Assembly (NCBI GenBank): GCA_023391395.1
Contig: JAEWBA010000035.1
Span: forward strand, 1 to 11,770
Length of the DNA stretch: 11,770 nucleotides
Reading direction: 5' to 3'
Source: Pseudomonadota bacterium
GTDB taxonomy: Bacteria; Pseudomonadota; Gammaproteobacteria; Burkholderiales; Burkholderiaceae_D
Shown here: positions 1 to 6,891 of the stretch, in pieces
Position numbering within the stretch: position 1 is the stretch's first letter
How the letters are laid out: each line of letters begins with the position of its first letter
Translations under genes and position numbers: made by a program
The notes under the pieces: model-generated
What the model was told of the DNA's origin: nothing
Databases searched by the model: none
The model's input: the letters and a program-made list of their open reading frames with translations, nothing else

Positions 1-22
1 GCACTCACGTGGGACGGTCCGC

Positions 23-961
23 CTAGTGGGTGTAGGAGAACTGCAAGCGAGCGTAGGTCTGGTTTCCGACGCTATTGGACAGATCGCGCACTTCATTGCT
101 GCGCCGCGCCACCGAAGCCTTCAGCCCGAAGACGCCGTTGGTCCAGGCCACGCCGCCTTCGACCTCGCCGACGGCACGCTTCGGGGCCACGGTGTGCGGG
201 TTATTGCTGGAGAAATAACCACCCTGCAGCGTGGCGTTGTACCCGACGTAGCGGGCATCCAGGCGCAGGAAGCCGTGCAGTGTCGGCTGATCCGGCAAGG
301 TGTTGAGGCGGCCGGCACGCAGTAAAAGGCCGGCGCCGGCATCGGTGTAGATATTGCCGAAGCGGCCATGGATGCTGGGCCTCAGATCGACCGAAGAACC
401 CAGGTTCCAGCGCAGCGGTGCGTATTCACCGTGCAGCACGACGCCGAATTCATTCTTCACCTGACGGCTCCAGGCTTGCGGCAGTGGCTGGTTCAGCAAG
501 CGGTGCAGATTGGTCTGCGTCCATTCGCCGCCGGCGCAGGGGCCGAGACAGCCAATATCGATACCGACGCGGCTATGGCTGCCGTCGGCGCGATGGATTT
601 CACGAAACACACCCCCGAACAACCAGCCGGCGTAGGGACGGTCGGGCGGACCGACCAGGGCCGGCGGCAGATTGATGTCGGACGCGGTGTACAGCTCCTG
701 GCCGATGCGCCAGGCGAAGGTGGTCAGGTCGGCGCCATTACGGAGCGAACGCCGCTGAGTGTAAAACATGCCGCTGGTGTAGAAGCCGTCGTTCCGGTTC
801 AGCATCAGGCTGTCGTTGTCGATATCCACCACGTGGGTGATCTTCCCTTCCCGCATGACTTTCCGATAATCGTCCAGCAGCGTGCCGCTCTGGGCGTGGG
901 CAAGCGCGGCGAGCGCCAGCAAGGCGCAGGCGGCGAGCGGATGAAGAAGCGTTTTTTTCAT
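23..961 (-). CDS. lpxR: LpxR-type lipid A 3'-O-deacylase, outer-membrane beta-barrel
   Basis: Predicted outer-membrane enzyme of the LpxR (DUF2219) family, which removes the 3'-acyloxyacyl group of lipid A from the outer leaflet. The 312-residue product starts with a classic signal peptide (MKKTLLHPLA, then an Ala/Leu core ending AHA-Q near residue 24). Motifs match Salmonella LpxR as I recall it: N49-D50 in the first strand, the NDGFYTSGMF block with T62, DRPYAGW at 107-113, and GPCAGG...H with H153 as the expected catalytic histidine. I chose ATG at 961 over an in-frame TTG at 979 because it begins the signal peptide directly. Neither start has a clear Shine-Dalgarno sequence. The gene lies 21 nt downstream of the co-directional alpha/beta hydrolase, so coupled translation is likely. 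Oddities: the chain ends in Tyr-Thr-His rather than the usual terminal aromatic of outer-membrane barrels, and an A7 run follows the ATG. Family assignment is firm; substrate chemistry is by homology. Confidence 0.87.
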   Translation of the reverse strand: MKKTLLHPLAACALLALAALAHAQSGTLLDDYRKVMREGKITHVVDIDNDSLMLNRNDGFYTSGMFYTQRRSLRNGADLTTFAWRIGQELYTASDINLPPALVGPPDRPYAGWLFGGVFREIHRADGSHSRVGIDIGCLGPCAGGEWTQTNLHRLLNQPLPQAWSRQVKNEFGVVLHGEYAPLRWNLGSSVDLRPSIHGRFGNIYTDAGAGLLLRAGRLNTLPDQPTLHGFLRLDARYVGYNATLQGGYFSSNNPHTVAPKRAVGEVEGGVAWTNGVFGLKASVARRSNEVRDLSNSVGNQTYARLQFSYTH

Positions 962-982
962 GGGCTGAGAGGAAAGCAAGGA

Positions 983-1777
983 TCAGGAAAGAAGGGATTG
1001 AATCATGTGCTCCACGGCTTGGGCGGCGGCGGCCGGCGCTTCCATCGGAAACAGATGACCGCCCGGAATCTGCATGAAATGCCGGCCGGTCAAGCGCCTG
1101 GTCGCGGCCAGTCCGGCCTGGCGGCATTCGACCGAATCGGTGCCGCCGATGAAGCCCACCGGCACCGGGAATGGCCGTTTCACCAGCTTGCCGAGATGAT
1201 GCGGCAGGCTGCGATAGACCGCGGTCTCGGCTTCACGCGTGAAGCGCAGGGTCAGGCCTTCCTCGTGCGGAGCCAAACCATGCTCGATGTAGTCGCGCAA
1301 GACTTCGGGCTGCCAGGCGGCGAATACCCGCTTGGCGGCGAAATGCCGATAGGCTTCCTCCGCGTCGCGCCAGTGCTTGCGCCGATTCACCGAAACGCGC
1401 GCCGGCGACAGCCGCCCATCCATGCCGGTCCGCTTGACCGCCCGCCACACCGTCGCGCGCCAGCCCGCTACCACGGGCGAGTCCAGCAGGACGACGCAGC
1501 GCACCAGGTCGGGCCGCGTCCTGGCCGCCATCAGGCTCAGCATGCCGCCCATGGAATGTCCGGCCAGGATGACCGGCTGGTCGTAGCGCGCCGCCAGCTC
1601 ATCTACCAGCTCGCGCTCCAGCGCCGCCCAGCCGTTGCGCACCGGGTAGCGCGGATTGTGAGCGTGCACGTCCAGCGCCCGCACATCATAGTGGCGGCGC
1701 AAATGATCGAAAAAGACGCGATAGGTTCCAGCGGGGAAGCTGTTGGCGTGGGCAAAATGAAGAATCGGTCGGGTCAT
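983..1777 (-). CDS. alpha/beta hydrolase fold protein
   Basis: A 264-residue cytoplasmic alpha/beta hydrolase without a signal peptide; substrate unknown. The opening MTRPILHFAHANSFPAGTYR resembles a common proteobacterial subfamily of small serine hydrolases. The nucleophile elbow is GHSMGG with S75, the likely acid is D214 in GGTDS, and the likely base is H241 in GGHLFPME near the C-terminus, giving a complete catalytic triad. A helical cap region (roughly residues 105-200) separates the nucleophile from the acid. An in-frame ATG at 1858 would add 27 residues, but family proteins begin at the MTRP position, and the extension runs through an inverted repeat, so I use 1777. The best SD-like stretch (GAGAGG on the minus strand) sits in the loop of that inverted repeat, about 20 nt from the ATG, unusually far. 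The gene is followed by lpxR after 21 nt and probably shares its transcript. Whether its job relates to lipid A is unproven. Confidence 0.85.
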   Translation of the reverse strand: MTRPILHFAHANSFPAGTYRVFFDHLRRHYDVRALDVHAHNPRYPVRNGWAALERELVDELAARYDQPVILAGHSMGGMLSLMAARTRPDLVRCVVLLDSPVVAGWRATVWRAVKRTGMDGRLSPARVSVNRRKHWRDAEEAYRHFAAKRVFAAWQPEVLRDYIEHGLAPHEEGLTLRFTREAETAVYRSLPHHLGKLVKRPFPVPVGFIGGTDSVECRQAGLAATRRLTGRHFMQIPGGHLFPMEAPAAAAQAVEHMIQSLLS

Positions 1778-1786
1778 GCCTGCTAG

Positions 1787-1812
1787 GCTGTCTGCCCTCT
1801 CATGCAGACAGC
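1787..1812. promoter_or_regulatory. perfect 9-8-9 inverted repeat before the hydrolase start
   Basis: GCTGTCTGC at 1787-1795 is matched exactly by GCAGACAGC at 1804-1812, separated by 8 nt. It lies 9 nt upstream of the hydrolase ATG. It could be a DNA operator for a dimeric repressor, or an mRNA hairpin whose loop holds the only purine-rich SD-like stretch (GAGAGG) of this leader. A TACAAT-like -10 candidate lies just upstream on the minus strand (1833-1838), without a good -35. The symmetry is seen directly; the role is inferred. Confidence 0.5.
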
Positions 1813-1924
1813 GGGATTGCAAAATGTTCTGGATTGTAAACCGGGCGCCAGGTTTCATCCGGTGCGTCGGAATATCCGTGCTCCCGAAGCCCCAACGAGG
1901 ACGGCGCGCTCATCCCTTCGAGCT

Positions 1925-1990
1925 GTCATTCCGAGCGCCAGCGAGAAATCCCGCTGCGTACGGGAACGATACCGCGAGCGCAGCAGAATC
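1925..1990. repeat. dispersed palindromic repeat-like segment downstream of comEC
   Basis: Starting at 1925 the sequence reads GTCATTCCGAGCGC, followed by GCGAGAAATC ending at 1950. This closely resembles a palindromic intergenic motif family that recurs in many bacterial genomes. On the minus-strand RNA, AUUUC pairs with GGAAU including one wobble. A second pair of arms, GCTGCG (1953-1958) and CGCAGC (1979-1984), lies immediately beyond, and CCCG (1950-1953) faces CGGG (1961-1964). The segment begins 4 nt past the comEC stop, so it may shape the 3' end of that transcript. No T-tract follows, so I do not call it an intrinsic terminator. Copy number in the genome cannot be seen here. Confidence 0.42.
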
Positions 1991-1994
1991 TTCT

Positions 1995-4394
1995 TCACCT
2001 CCCATGCCAATACCGCTTGCTCTCCACACGATATTCCGCCACTTCCAGCGCCGCCCCAAAGCGCAAGTTGACCGCGCCTGATTCGTCGCTGCGCAGGCGG
2101 CGGATGCCGAGTTCGCTGTAGCGATCGAAAACCTCCTGCTTCGGATGTCGGTAGCGGTTACGGTAGCCGACCTGGAACAGTGCGATCTGCGGCTGAACCG
2201 CCTGCAAGAAGGCGAGCGTGGACGAAGTGCCGCTGCCATGATGGGGCGCGAGAAGCACCGAGGCGCGCAAGCGGTCGGCGTCGCCGCGCAAGAGCTGCAT
2301 CTCCTGCGGCGCCTCGATATCGCCGGTCAGGAGGATGGCATGCGGGCCGGCCGTGATCTTGAGCGTGCAACTGCGGGCGTTTGGCTTCAATGCCGGATTC
2401 GCGTAGCTGGTGGCCGAGGGATGCAGCATCTCGAAGCGCACGCCATCCCAGTGCCAGCTCTGACCCGCCTCGCAGCGCCGATGCAGCGGCGCCCCGGCCA
2501 GCACGGCATGCCCCTCCGGCAGCGAAGACCATAGGCTGCCCACCGGCAGTTCACCCAGTACCGACAAGGCGCCACCAACATGGTCGCTGTCGCTGTGGCT
2601 GACGACGAGCCCGTCGAGCCCGGCGATTCCCCTGCCCCGTAGATAGGGCAGGATTACGCGGCTGCCGCCGTCGGCCTCGGGCGAATAGGCCGGACCGGCG
2701 TCATACAGCAAGCGGTGCCGGCTGGTCTCGATCAGCAAGGCCGTGCCCTGGCCGACATCGAAGGCCGTCACCCACATCTCTCCCGCACCCGGTCGAGTCG
2801 CGGTGTTGAGCACCAGGGGCAGCCAGGCCAACGCCCCCAGCCAGCGCACGGGCCAGCCCCGCGGCGCCAGCAGCCATAGCGCGCCGGCGAGGGCCAGCAG
2901 GAACATCCACCAGGGCGGCACCGGCGCCATCCACACCGCGATACGCAGGCTTGCCATCCAGTCGAGCACGCCTGCGAGCCAGCCCACCAGCGCATGCGCG
3001 GCACCCAGGACCCAGCCAGACAGCGGTGCCGGCAGCACGCTACCCAGCAGGGACAGCGGCGTGACCAGAAAACTTACGAGTGGAATGGCGATGGCATTGG
3101 CGAAGGGACTGACCAGAGAGATCTGGCCGAACAGCAGCACGGTGAACGGCACCAGGCCCAGCGTCACCACATACTGCGTATGTGCGCCGGCCGCCAGCAT
3201 GGCCAGGGGCCGCGACGCCGGAGCGGCCGGCTCGGCCCTGCCGACCGTCGCATAAAGGATGATGGCCACCGCTCCGAAGGAGAGCCAGAAGCCCGGCCAC
3301 AGCACGGCCCAGGGATCGAGCAAGATGACCAGCGCCAGTGCCGCGCACAGCACGTGCGACACGCTGGCGAGGCGCCCTGTCCACAGTGCGATAGCGACGA
3401 CCGATAGCATGTAGAGGGTACGTTGCGCGGGCACGCCGAAACCGGCCAGCGCCACATAGCTGAGTGCCGCCAGGGCCCCGGCGGCAGCGGCCGCCTTTTG
3501 CGCCGGCCGCAGCAGCGGCAATTGGGCGCGCGTGAAAAAAGAGCGGCGCCACAATGCCAATACCAAGGCCGCGACCATGCCGGCGATCATGGTGATATGC
3601 AGGCCGGAGATCGACATCAGGTGCGACACGCCGGTGCGATTGAACACCTTCCAGTCTGATTGACTGATGGCGCGCTGCTCACCGATCACCAGCGCCACGA
3701 TCACGCCGGCGTACTTCTTGCCGGCCAGGCTTTCCTCGAGGCGTCCCTGCAGCCATTCACGGGCGCGCGCTATTGCCGCTGACGGACTGAATACGAATGC
3801 GTCCAGCCGCCGATTCGCATCGCCCTCTGCGCGTGCCTGACGCACATAGCCGGTGGCGCGCATGCCTTGCGAGAGCAACCAGGCCTCGTAGTCGAAACCG
3901 TGGGGATTCGCATTGCCATGCGGTCGACGCAGGCGCACGTTCAACTGCCAACGCTCGCCCGGCCGCAGCACCGGCACTTGCTGCGCGCCTGCGCCACCGT
4001 ACCAGGACAGGGCAATCTGGCGCGGCACCTGAGACAGATCGCCGCCTTCGGAAACGGCGCGCTCGACCAGGAATTCGAAGCGAATGCCCTGCTCGAAGCG
4101 ATACGGCAGGTTCGCGACTACACCGACGAGAACGATATCGCGTCCCTCCAGGTCTTTGGGCAATTCCTCGGAAAGGCGCGCCTGCGCCATGACGGCGGCC
4201 CAGGCAAAGCCGCACAGCAGGCCGCAGCCAAAGAGCGCAGAAGTCTGAACGATTGCGTGACCGCGATACCGTGCGAGCAAGCCCAGGGCAAGGACCGCCG
4301 CGAGTATGGCAAGGAGGAGCGCAAGGCCCGGCAATTCGGCGCGTGTCTGCAGCAGGACGGTGCCGCCGGCCAGGCCGAGAATGAATGCGCGCAT
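1995..4394 (-). CDS. comEC: ComEC/Rec2 DNA uptake channel protein
   Basis: Polytopic inner-membrane protein that carries single-stranded DNA into the cytoplasm during natural transformation. The 799-residue length is typical for proteobacterial ComEC. Order of parts: N-terminal membrane helices (about 1-70), an OB-like periplasmic domain (about 80-185), the competence membrane domain (about 225-530) with the hallmark stretch GVSHLMSISGLHITMI at 255-270, and a C-terminal metallo-beta-lactamase-like domain (about 540-799). The last has DVGQG at 546-550, SHSDSDHVGG at 599-608, TGDIE at 690-694 and the APHHGSG stretch at 716-722, so the nuclease-like metal motifs look intact. The ATG at 4394 opens the first membrane helix; the SD is weak. 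No frameshift is visible. The gene is co-directional with the TatD-type gene but separated from it by a plus-strand hydrolase and a 379-nt gap, so it probably needs its own promoter. Presence does not prove competence, since the other pilus genes are not in view. Confidence 0.95.
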   Translation of the reverse strand: MRAFILGLAGGTVLLQTRAELPGLALLLAILAAVLALGLLARYRGHAIVQTSALFGCGLLCGFAWAAVMAQARLSEELPKDLEGRDIVLVGVVANLPYRFEQGIRFEFLVERAVSEGGDLSQVPRQIALSWYGGAGAQQVPVLRPGERWQLNVRLRRPHGNANPHGFDYEAWLLSQGMRATGYVRQARAEGDANRRLDAFVFSPSAAIARAREWLQGRLEESLAGKKYAGVIVALVIGEQRAISQSDWKVFNRTGVSHLMSISGLHITMIAGMVAALVLALWRRSFFTRAQLPLLRPAQKAAAAAGALAALSYVALAGFGVPAQRTLYMLSVVAIALWTGRLASVSHVLCAALALVILLDPWAVLWPGFWLSFGAVAIILYATVGRAEPAAPASRPLAMLAAGAHTQYVVTLGLVPFTVLLFGQISLVSPFANAIAIPLVSFLVTPLSLLGSVLPAPLSGWVLGAAHALVGWLAGVLDWMASLRIAVWMAPVPPWWMFLLALAGALWLLAPRGWPVRWLGALAWLPLVLNTATRPGAGEMWVTAFDVGQGTALLIETSRHRLLYDAGPAYSPEADGGSRVILPYLRGRGIAGLDGLVVSHSDSDHVGGALSVLGELPVGSLWSSLPEGHAVLAGAPLHRRCEAGQSWHWDGVRFEMLHPSATSYANPALKPNARSCTLKITAGPHAILLTGDIEAPQEMQLLRGDADRLRASVLLAPHHGSGTSSTLAFLQAVQPQIALFQVGYRNRYRHPKQEVFDRYSELGIRRLRSDESGAVNLRFGAALEVAEYRVESKRYWHGR

Positions 4395-4566
4395 GGCCCC
4401 GGTTCAATGGCTGGGGAAGCCCTGCCGGCCTACTCCAAGAACCGGAAGGCAGCGAGACTCTGCCCACCTCCGCCGGGGGGAGAGCGTACAACCAGGCAAT
4501 ATCGGCGCCCCATGCGCCAACCGTAGGTAAACCACGCCTTCCCTCCCCTTGCTGATACCTGGCAGC

Positions 4567-4582
4567 CCCCGATTAGTCGGGG
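4567..4582. repeat. small perfect hairpin CCCCGA-TTAG-TCGGGG
   Basis: Six-base arms at 4567-4572 and 4577-4582 flank a 4-nt loop in the comEC/hydrolase gap. On the minus strand it would lie in the comEC leader or promoter region. There is no T-tract on either side, so it is not a standard terminator. Function unknown. Confidence 0.35.
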
Positions 4583-4761
4583 CACCGCCCCATGCAGACA
4601 TCGGATTGCAATTTCTATATGATGGCGCCGATCGCAGTCCCATCCTCGAAGCAATTGGTAGATGTCCGAGGCTTGGCCATCATACCGCCACGCGCGAGGC
4701 TAGGGCCGATTTCCAGGACGGCGCCGGTAATAAAATGACAAGCTCGTCCAAAAATTTCAAC

Positions 4762-4767
4762 AAGGAG
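4762..4767 (+). promoter_or_regulatory. strong ribosome binding site (AAGGAG)
   Basis: AAGGAG lies 6 nt before ATG at 4774 and decides that start over the in-frame ATG at 4735 and TTG at 4549, which have no comparable signal. It is the strongest SD in the window, unlike the weak or coupled sites of most neighbours. Confidence 0.8.
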
Positions 4768-4773
4768 ACCTTC

Positions 4774-6000
4774 ATGAGCGACAGTCTGGAGCGTAGCCGC
4801 ACCCGCGTAGCCGGGTTCGCCGACGCGGAGATGGATTTTCAACTGATCCGGCAAATGGGCGCAACGCGCTACGGCGGCGCCTCGGTCGGCGAATGCCTGG
4901 CGCTGGCGCGGCGCATCGAGAACGCCGTGCCGGCCAGTTGGGTCGCCGAGTTCGCCGCCGCGGCGGCGCGCCAAGAAGCCGATGCACGCCAGCGCGCCGA
5001 ACGCAAGCACACGGTCAGCGCACGCGACCAGTACCTCGTTGCCAGCAACAGCTGGCGCGCCGCGGAGTATTACACCAGCATCGCCGATCCAAAGCATGCC
5101 GAGTACGGCTTGAAGAGCCGCGCATGCTTTCTCGAGGCGATGAAACTGCAGAATGACACCTTCGAAGTCGTGTCGCTGCCCTTTGGTGACACACCGCTGC
5201 CGGCTTACCATTTCAGTCCGGCCGGCGCCAGCGGCAAAGGCAAGACGCTGATGATCATCAGCGGCTATGACGGCACGCTGGAGGAAACCTATCTTTCCTA
5301 CGGCAAGCCGGCGCTGGAGCGCGGCTACAACGTGATGCTGTTCGCCGGCCCCGGTCAGATGGATACCATGCGCTTCCACCCCACGCTCAGCTTCATCCCC
5401 GATTACGAAAAGGTCGCGGCCGTCGTACTCGATTATGTGCTGTCGCGCCCCGACACGGATCCGGAGCGGGTGGCGCTGATGGGCATCAGCTTCGGCGGTT
5501 ATTTCTCGACCCGCATGGCGGCGCACGAGCCGCGCATCCGTGCCTTGATTCCCAATTCACCCATCGTCGACCTGCATGCCTACATGACTTCCTTCGTCGG
5601 CTTCGACCCGGCGGAAATGCCGGAAAATGACGATTTTTGTGTCGCCGACATCGACCGCATGGGAGACGAACTGGCGCCGCCGCAGATTCGCGAGATGACG
5701 CGCAACCTGATGCTGCGTTTCGGACGCGACAGCTTCCGGCAAACCTATATGCGCCTGCGGGATTTCCGCGTCAGCGACCAGCAACTAGCGAACATCCGCT
5801 GCCCGGTACTGGGTCTGGCCGGCAGCGGCGAAGGCAAGAAGCCGCTTGCCCAGCTCGAACACTTCCGCACCCACGTCGGCGGCCCGGCGAGTACCTATGT
5901 GTTCAGCGAGGAAGAAGGCGCCGACGGCCACTGCCAGATCGGCAATCTGGCCTACTCGGCGGCGGTGTCCATGGATTGGCTGGACGAGCTCTTTTCCTGA
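4774..6000 (+). CDS. alpha/beta hydrolase, Ayg1/pseudooxynicotine-hydrolase-like
   Basis: A 408-residue soluble hydrolase without signal peptide or membrane segments. An N-terminal helical region (about 1-125) precedes an alpha/beta hydrolase core. Core marks are: the strand and oxyanion-side segment LMIISGYDGTLEE (159-171), AGPGQ (191-195), the nucleophile elbow GISFGGY with S239 (237-243), and a C-terminal ADGHCQIGN with candidate base H386. The catalytic acid is not obvious: the usual Asp position after the late strand reads LGLAGSGEG (346-354), so E353 is only a candidate. The layout recalls hydrolases such as fungal Ayg1 (polyketide chain shortening, C-C cleavage) and bacterial 2,6-dihydroxypseudooxynicotine hydrolase; this is judged by eye and the substrate is unknown. 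It stands alone on the plus strand between two minus-strand genes, with its stop 6 nt from the stop of the TatD-type gene, suggesting an accessory insertion. GC content resembles the neighbours, so recent transfer is not evident. Confidence 0.85.
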   Translation: MSDSLERSRTRVAGFADAEMDFQLIRQMGATRYGGASVGECLALARRIENAVPASWVAEFAAAAARQEADARQRAERKHTVSARDQYLVASNSWRAAEYYTSIADPKHAEYGLKSRACFLEAMKLQNDTFEVVSLPFGDTPLPAYHFSPAGASGKGKTLMIISGYDGTLEETYLSYGKPALERGYNVMLFAGPGQMDTMRFHPTLSFIPDYEKVAAVVLDYVLSRPDTDPERVALMGISFGGYFSTRMAAHEPRIRALIPNSPIVDLHAYMTSFVGFDPAEMPENDDFCVADIDRMGDELAPPQIREMTRNLMLRFGRDSFRQTYMRLRDFRVSDQQLANIRCPVLGLAGSGEGKKPLAQLEHFRTHVGGPASTYVFSEEEGADGHCQIGNLAYSAAVSMDWLDELFS

Positions 6001-6006
6001 ACCCCG

Positions 6007-6807
6007 TCAGGAATGCGCCGCCGCCAGGCGCGGCAGCACGACGCGCGCATTGCCCGTGGTGATGCGCGCGATGTCTTGCGGGGCCATCCCGCGAAGTTCG
6101 GCCAGCGCCGCGCCGATGGCCGGCAACTGCTCGGGGCTGTTGCGTGCGGGATGAAGCCAGGACGGCGAGATATCCGGCGCGTCGGTTTCCAGGACGATGG
6201 CCTCGGGCGGCAATTGGGTCGCCAGGCGGCGGATCTGCAGCGCCCGGGTGAAGGTCATGGCACCGCCGAAGCCAAGCTTGAAACTGAGGTCCAGGAAATG
6301 CCCCGCCTGCTGAAAGCTGCCGTTGAAGGCGTGGGCGATACCGCCCGGTACGGTAATGCGCCGCAGGTACTTCAGGATCACATCCTGTGCACGCCGCACA
6401 TGCAGCAGGACCGGCAGATCGAAATCGCGCGCAATCTTCAGTTGTTCACTATAGAAGTACTCCTGCTTTTCCCGCAGCGGGCCGCCAGCCAGCCCCGGCA
6501 CGAAAAAATCCAGGCCGATTTCGCCGACGGCAACGAAGCGCGGATCATCCAGGGCAAGCCGAACCGCTTCGCGCAGGGCCGCCAGATCGCTGTCGTCGGA
6601 CCGCTCCACATACAGTGGATGGATGCCCAGCGCATAGACGCAATTGCGATGGCGCGCCGCAAGCTCCACGACGGTGGAGAAATTGGCGCGCTCGACCGCG
6701 GGAATGACGATGCACGACACACCCCGCTCTTGCGCACCTTGCGCAATGGCGGCATTTTCGCCAGCGAATTCGCCGGCATCCAGGTGGCAATGGGTGTCAA
6801 TCCACAT
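6007..6807 (-). CDS. TatD-family metal-dependent hydrolase, YjjV-like
   Basis: A 266-residue TIM-barrel hydrolase of the TatD family, whose members act as metal-dependent DNases in DNA repair or degradation. All expected metal-site motifs are present: DTHCHLD at the N-terminus (H6, H8), VAVGEIGLD (E96), LPVLLHVRR (H136), GIAHAFNGS (H159) and LETDAPD (D209). The GGAMTFTRA segment and the GLDFF/ETDAPD wording look closer to E. coli YjjV than to YcfH or TatD proper, so I give no symbol. The start at 1-MWIDTHCHLD fits the family; an in-frame ATG at 6879 would add 24 residues without family support. SD is weak. It follows lolD by 84 nt on the same strand and is probably co-transcribed with lolCD. 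In related Burkholderiales I recall comEC following it directly, whereas here a plus-strand gene intervenes. Confidence 0.92.
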   Translation of the reverse strand: MWIDTHCHLDAGEFAGENAAIAQGAQERGVSCIVIPAVERANFSTVVELAARHRNCVYALGIHPLYVERSDDSDLAALREAVRLALDDPRFVAVGEIGLDFFVPGLAGGPLREKQEYFYSEQLKIARDFDLPVLLHVRRAQDVILKYLRRITVPGGIAHAFNGSFQQAGHFLDLSFKLGFGGAMTFTRALQIRRLATQLPPEAIVLETDAPDISPSWLHPARNSPEQLPAIGAALAELRGMAPQDIARITTGNARVVLPRLAAAHS

Positions 6808-6891
6808 GCGCTCGCGTGCAATGAAGATGCAGCTCAGGGCTGTCGACCGGTTCGCGCTAGGGCAAAGCCTCAAGGGCATGCCCCGGCGCTC

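Larger units (their letters stand above)
4395..4773. other. intergenic region between comEC and a divergent hydrolase
   Basis: 379 nt with no gene I can support; it must hold the start signals for comEC (minus) and the hydrolase (plus). It contains three small inverted repeats: an imperfect CTCTGCCC.../GGGGGGAGAG pair (4458-4484), GGCGC/GCGCC (4504-4518), and CCCCGA/TCGGGG (4567-4582). Plus-strand promoter candidates are weak: a TAAAAT box at 4731-4736, which would give a leader of about 30 nt, lacks a good -35; TTGGTA (4655-4660) is 17 nt from CATCAT (4678-4683). Open frames crossing this stretch have no SD and no recognisable protein features. Confidence 0.6.

Noticed and set aside
368..1786. 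A 472-codon plus-strand open frame antisense to both lpxR and the hydrolase
   Set aside because: It mirrors two real minus-strand genes and crosses their junction, is rich in Arg/Gly/His/Gln without domain pattern, and has no SD. It is a by-product of GC-rich codon use.
4404..4643. Possible small minus-strand gene in the comEC leader
   Set aside because: No SD, low-complexity Arg/Pro/Ser content, and it runs through inverted repeats; better explained as non-coding sequence.
4667..4701. Direct repeat CGAGGCT at 4667-4673 and 4695-4701 as a possible activator site
   Set aside because: Seven bases with 28-nt period in GC-rich sequence is weak, and it is not aligned with a good promoter.
4615..5526. 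A 303-codon minus-strand open frame opposite the Ayg1-like hydrolase, co-directional with its neighbours
   Set aside because: Considered because its direction fits the operon, but the plus-strand frame has the hydrolase motifs and strong SD, while this one shows no coherent fold signature.
6001..6006. Bidirectional terminator between the convergent hydrolase and TatD-type gene
   Set aside because: Only 6 nt separate the stop codons, and I see no GC-rich stem with a T-tract at either gene end.
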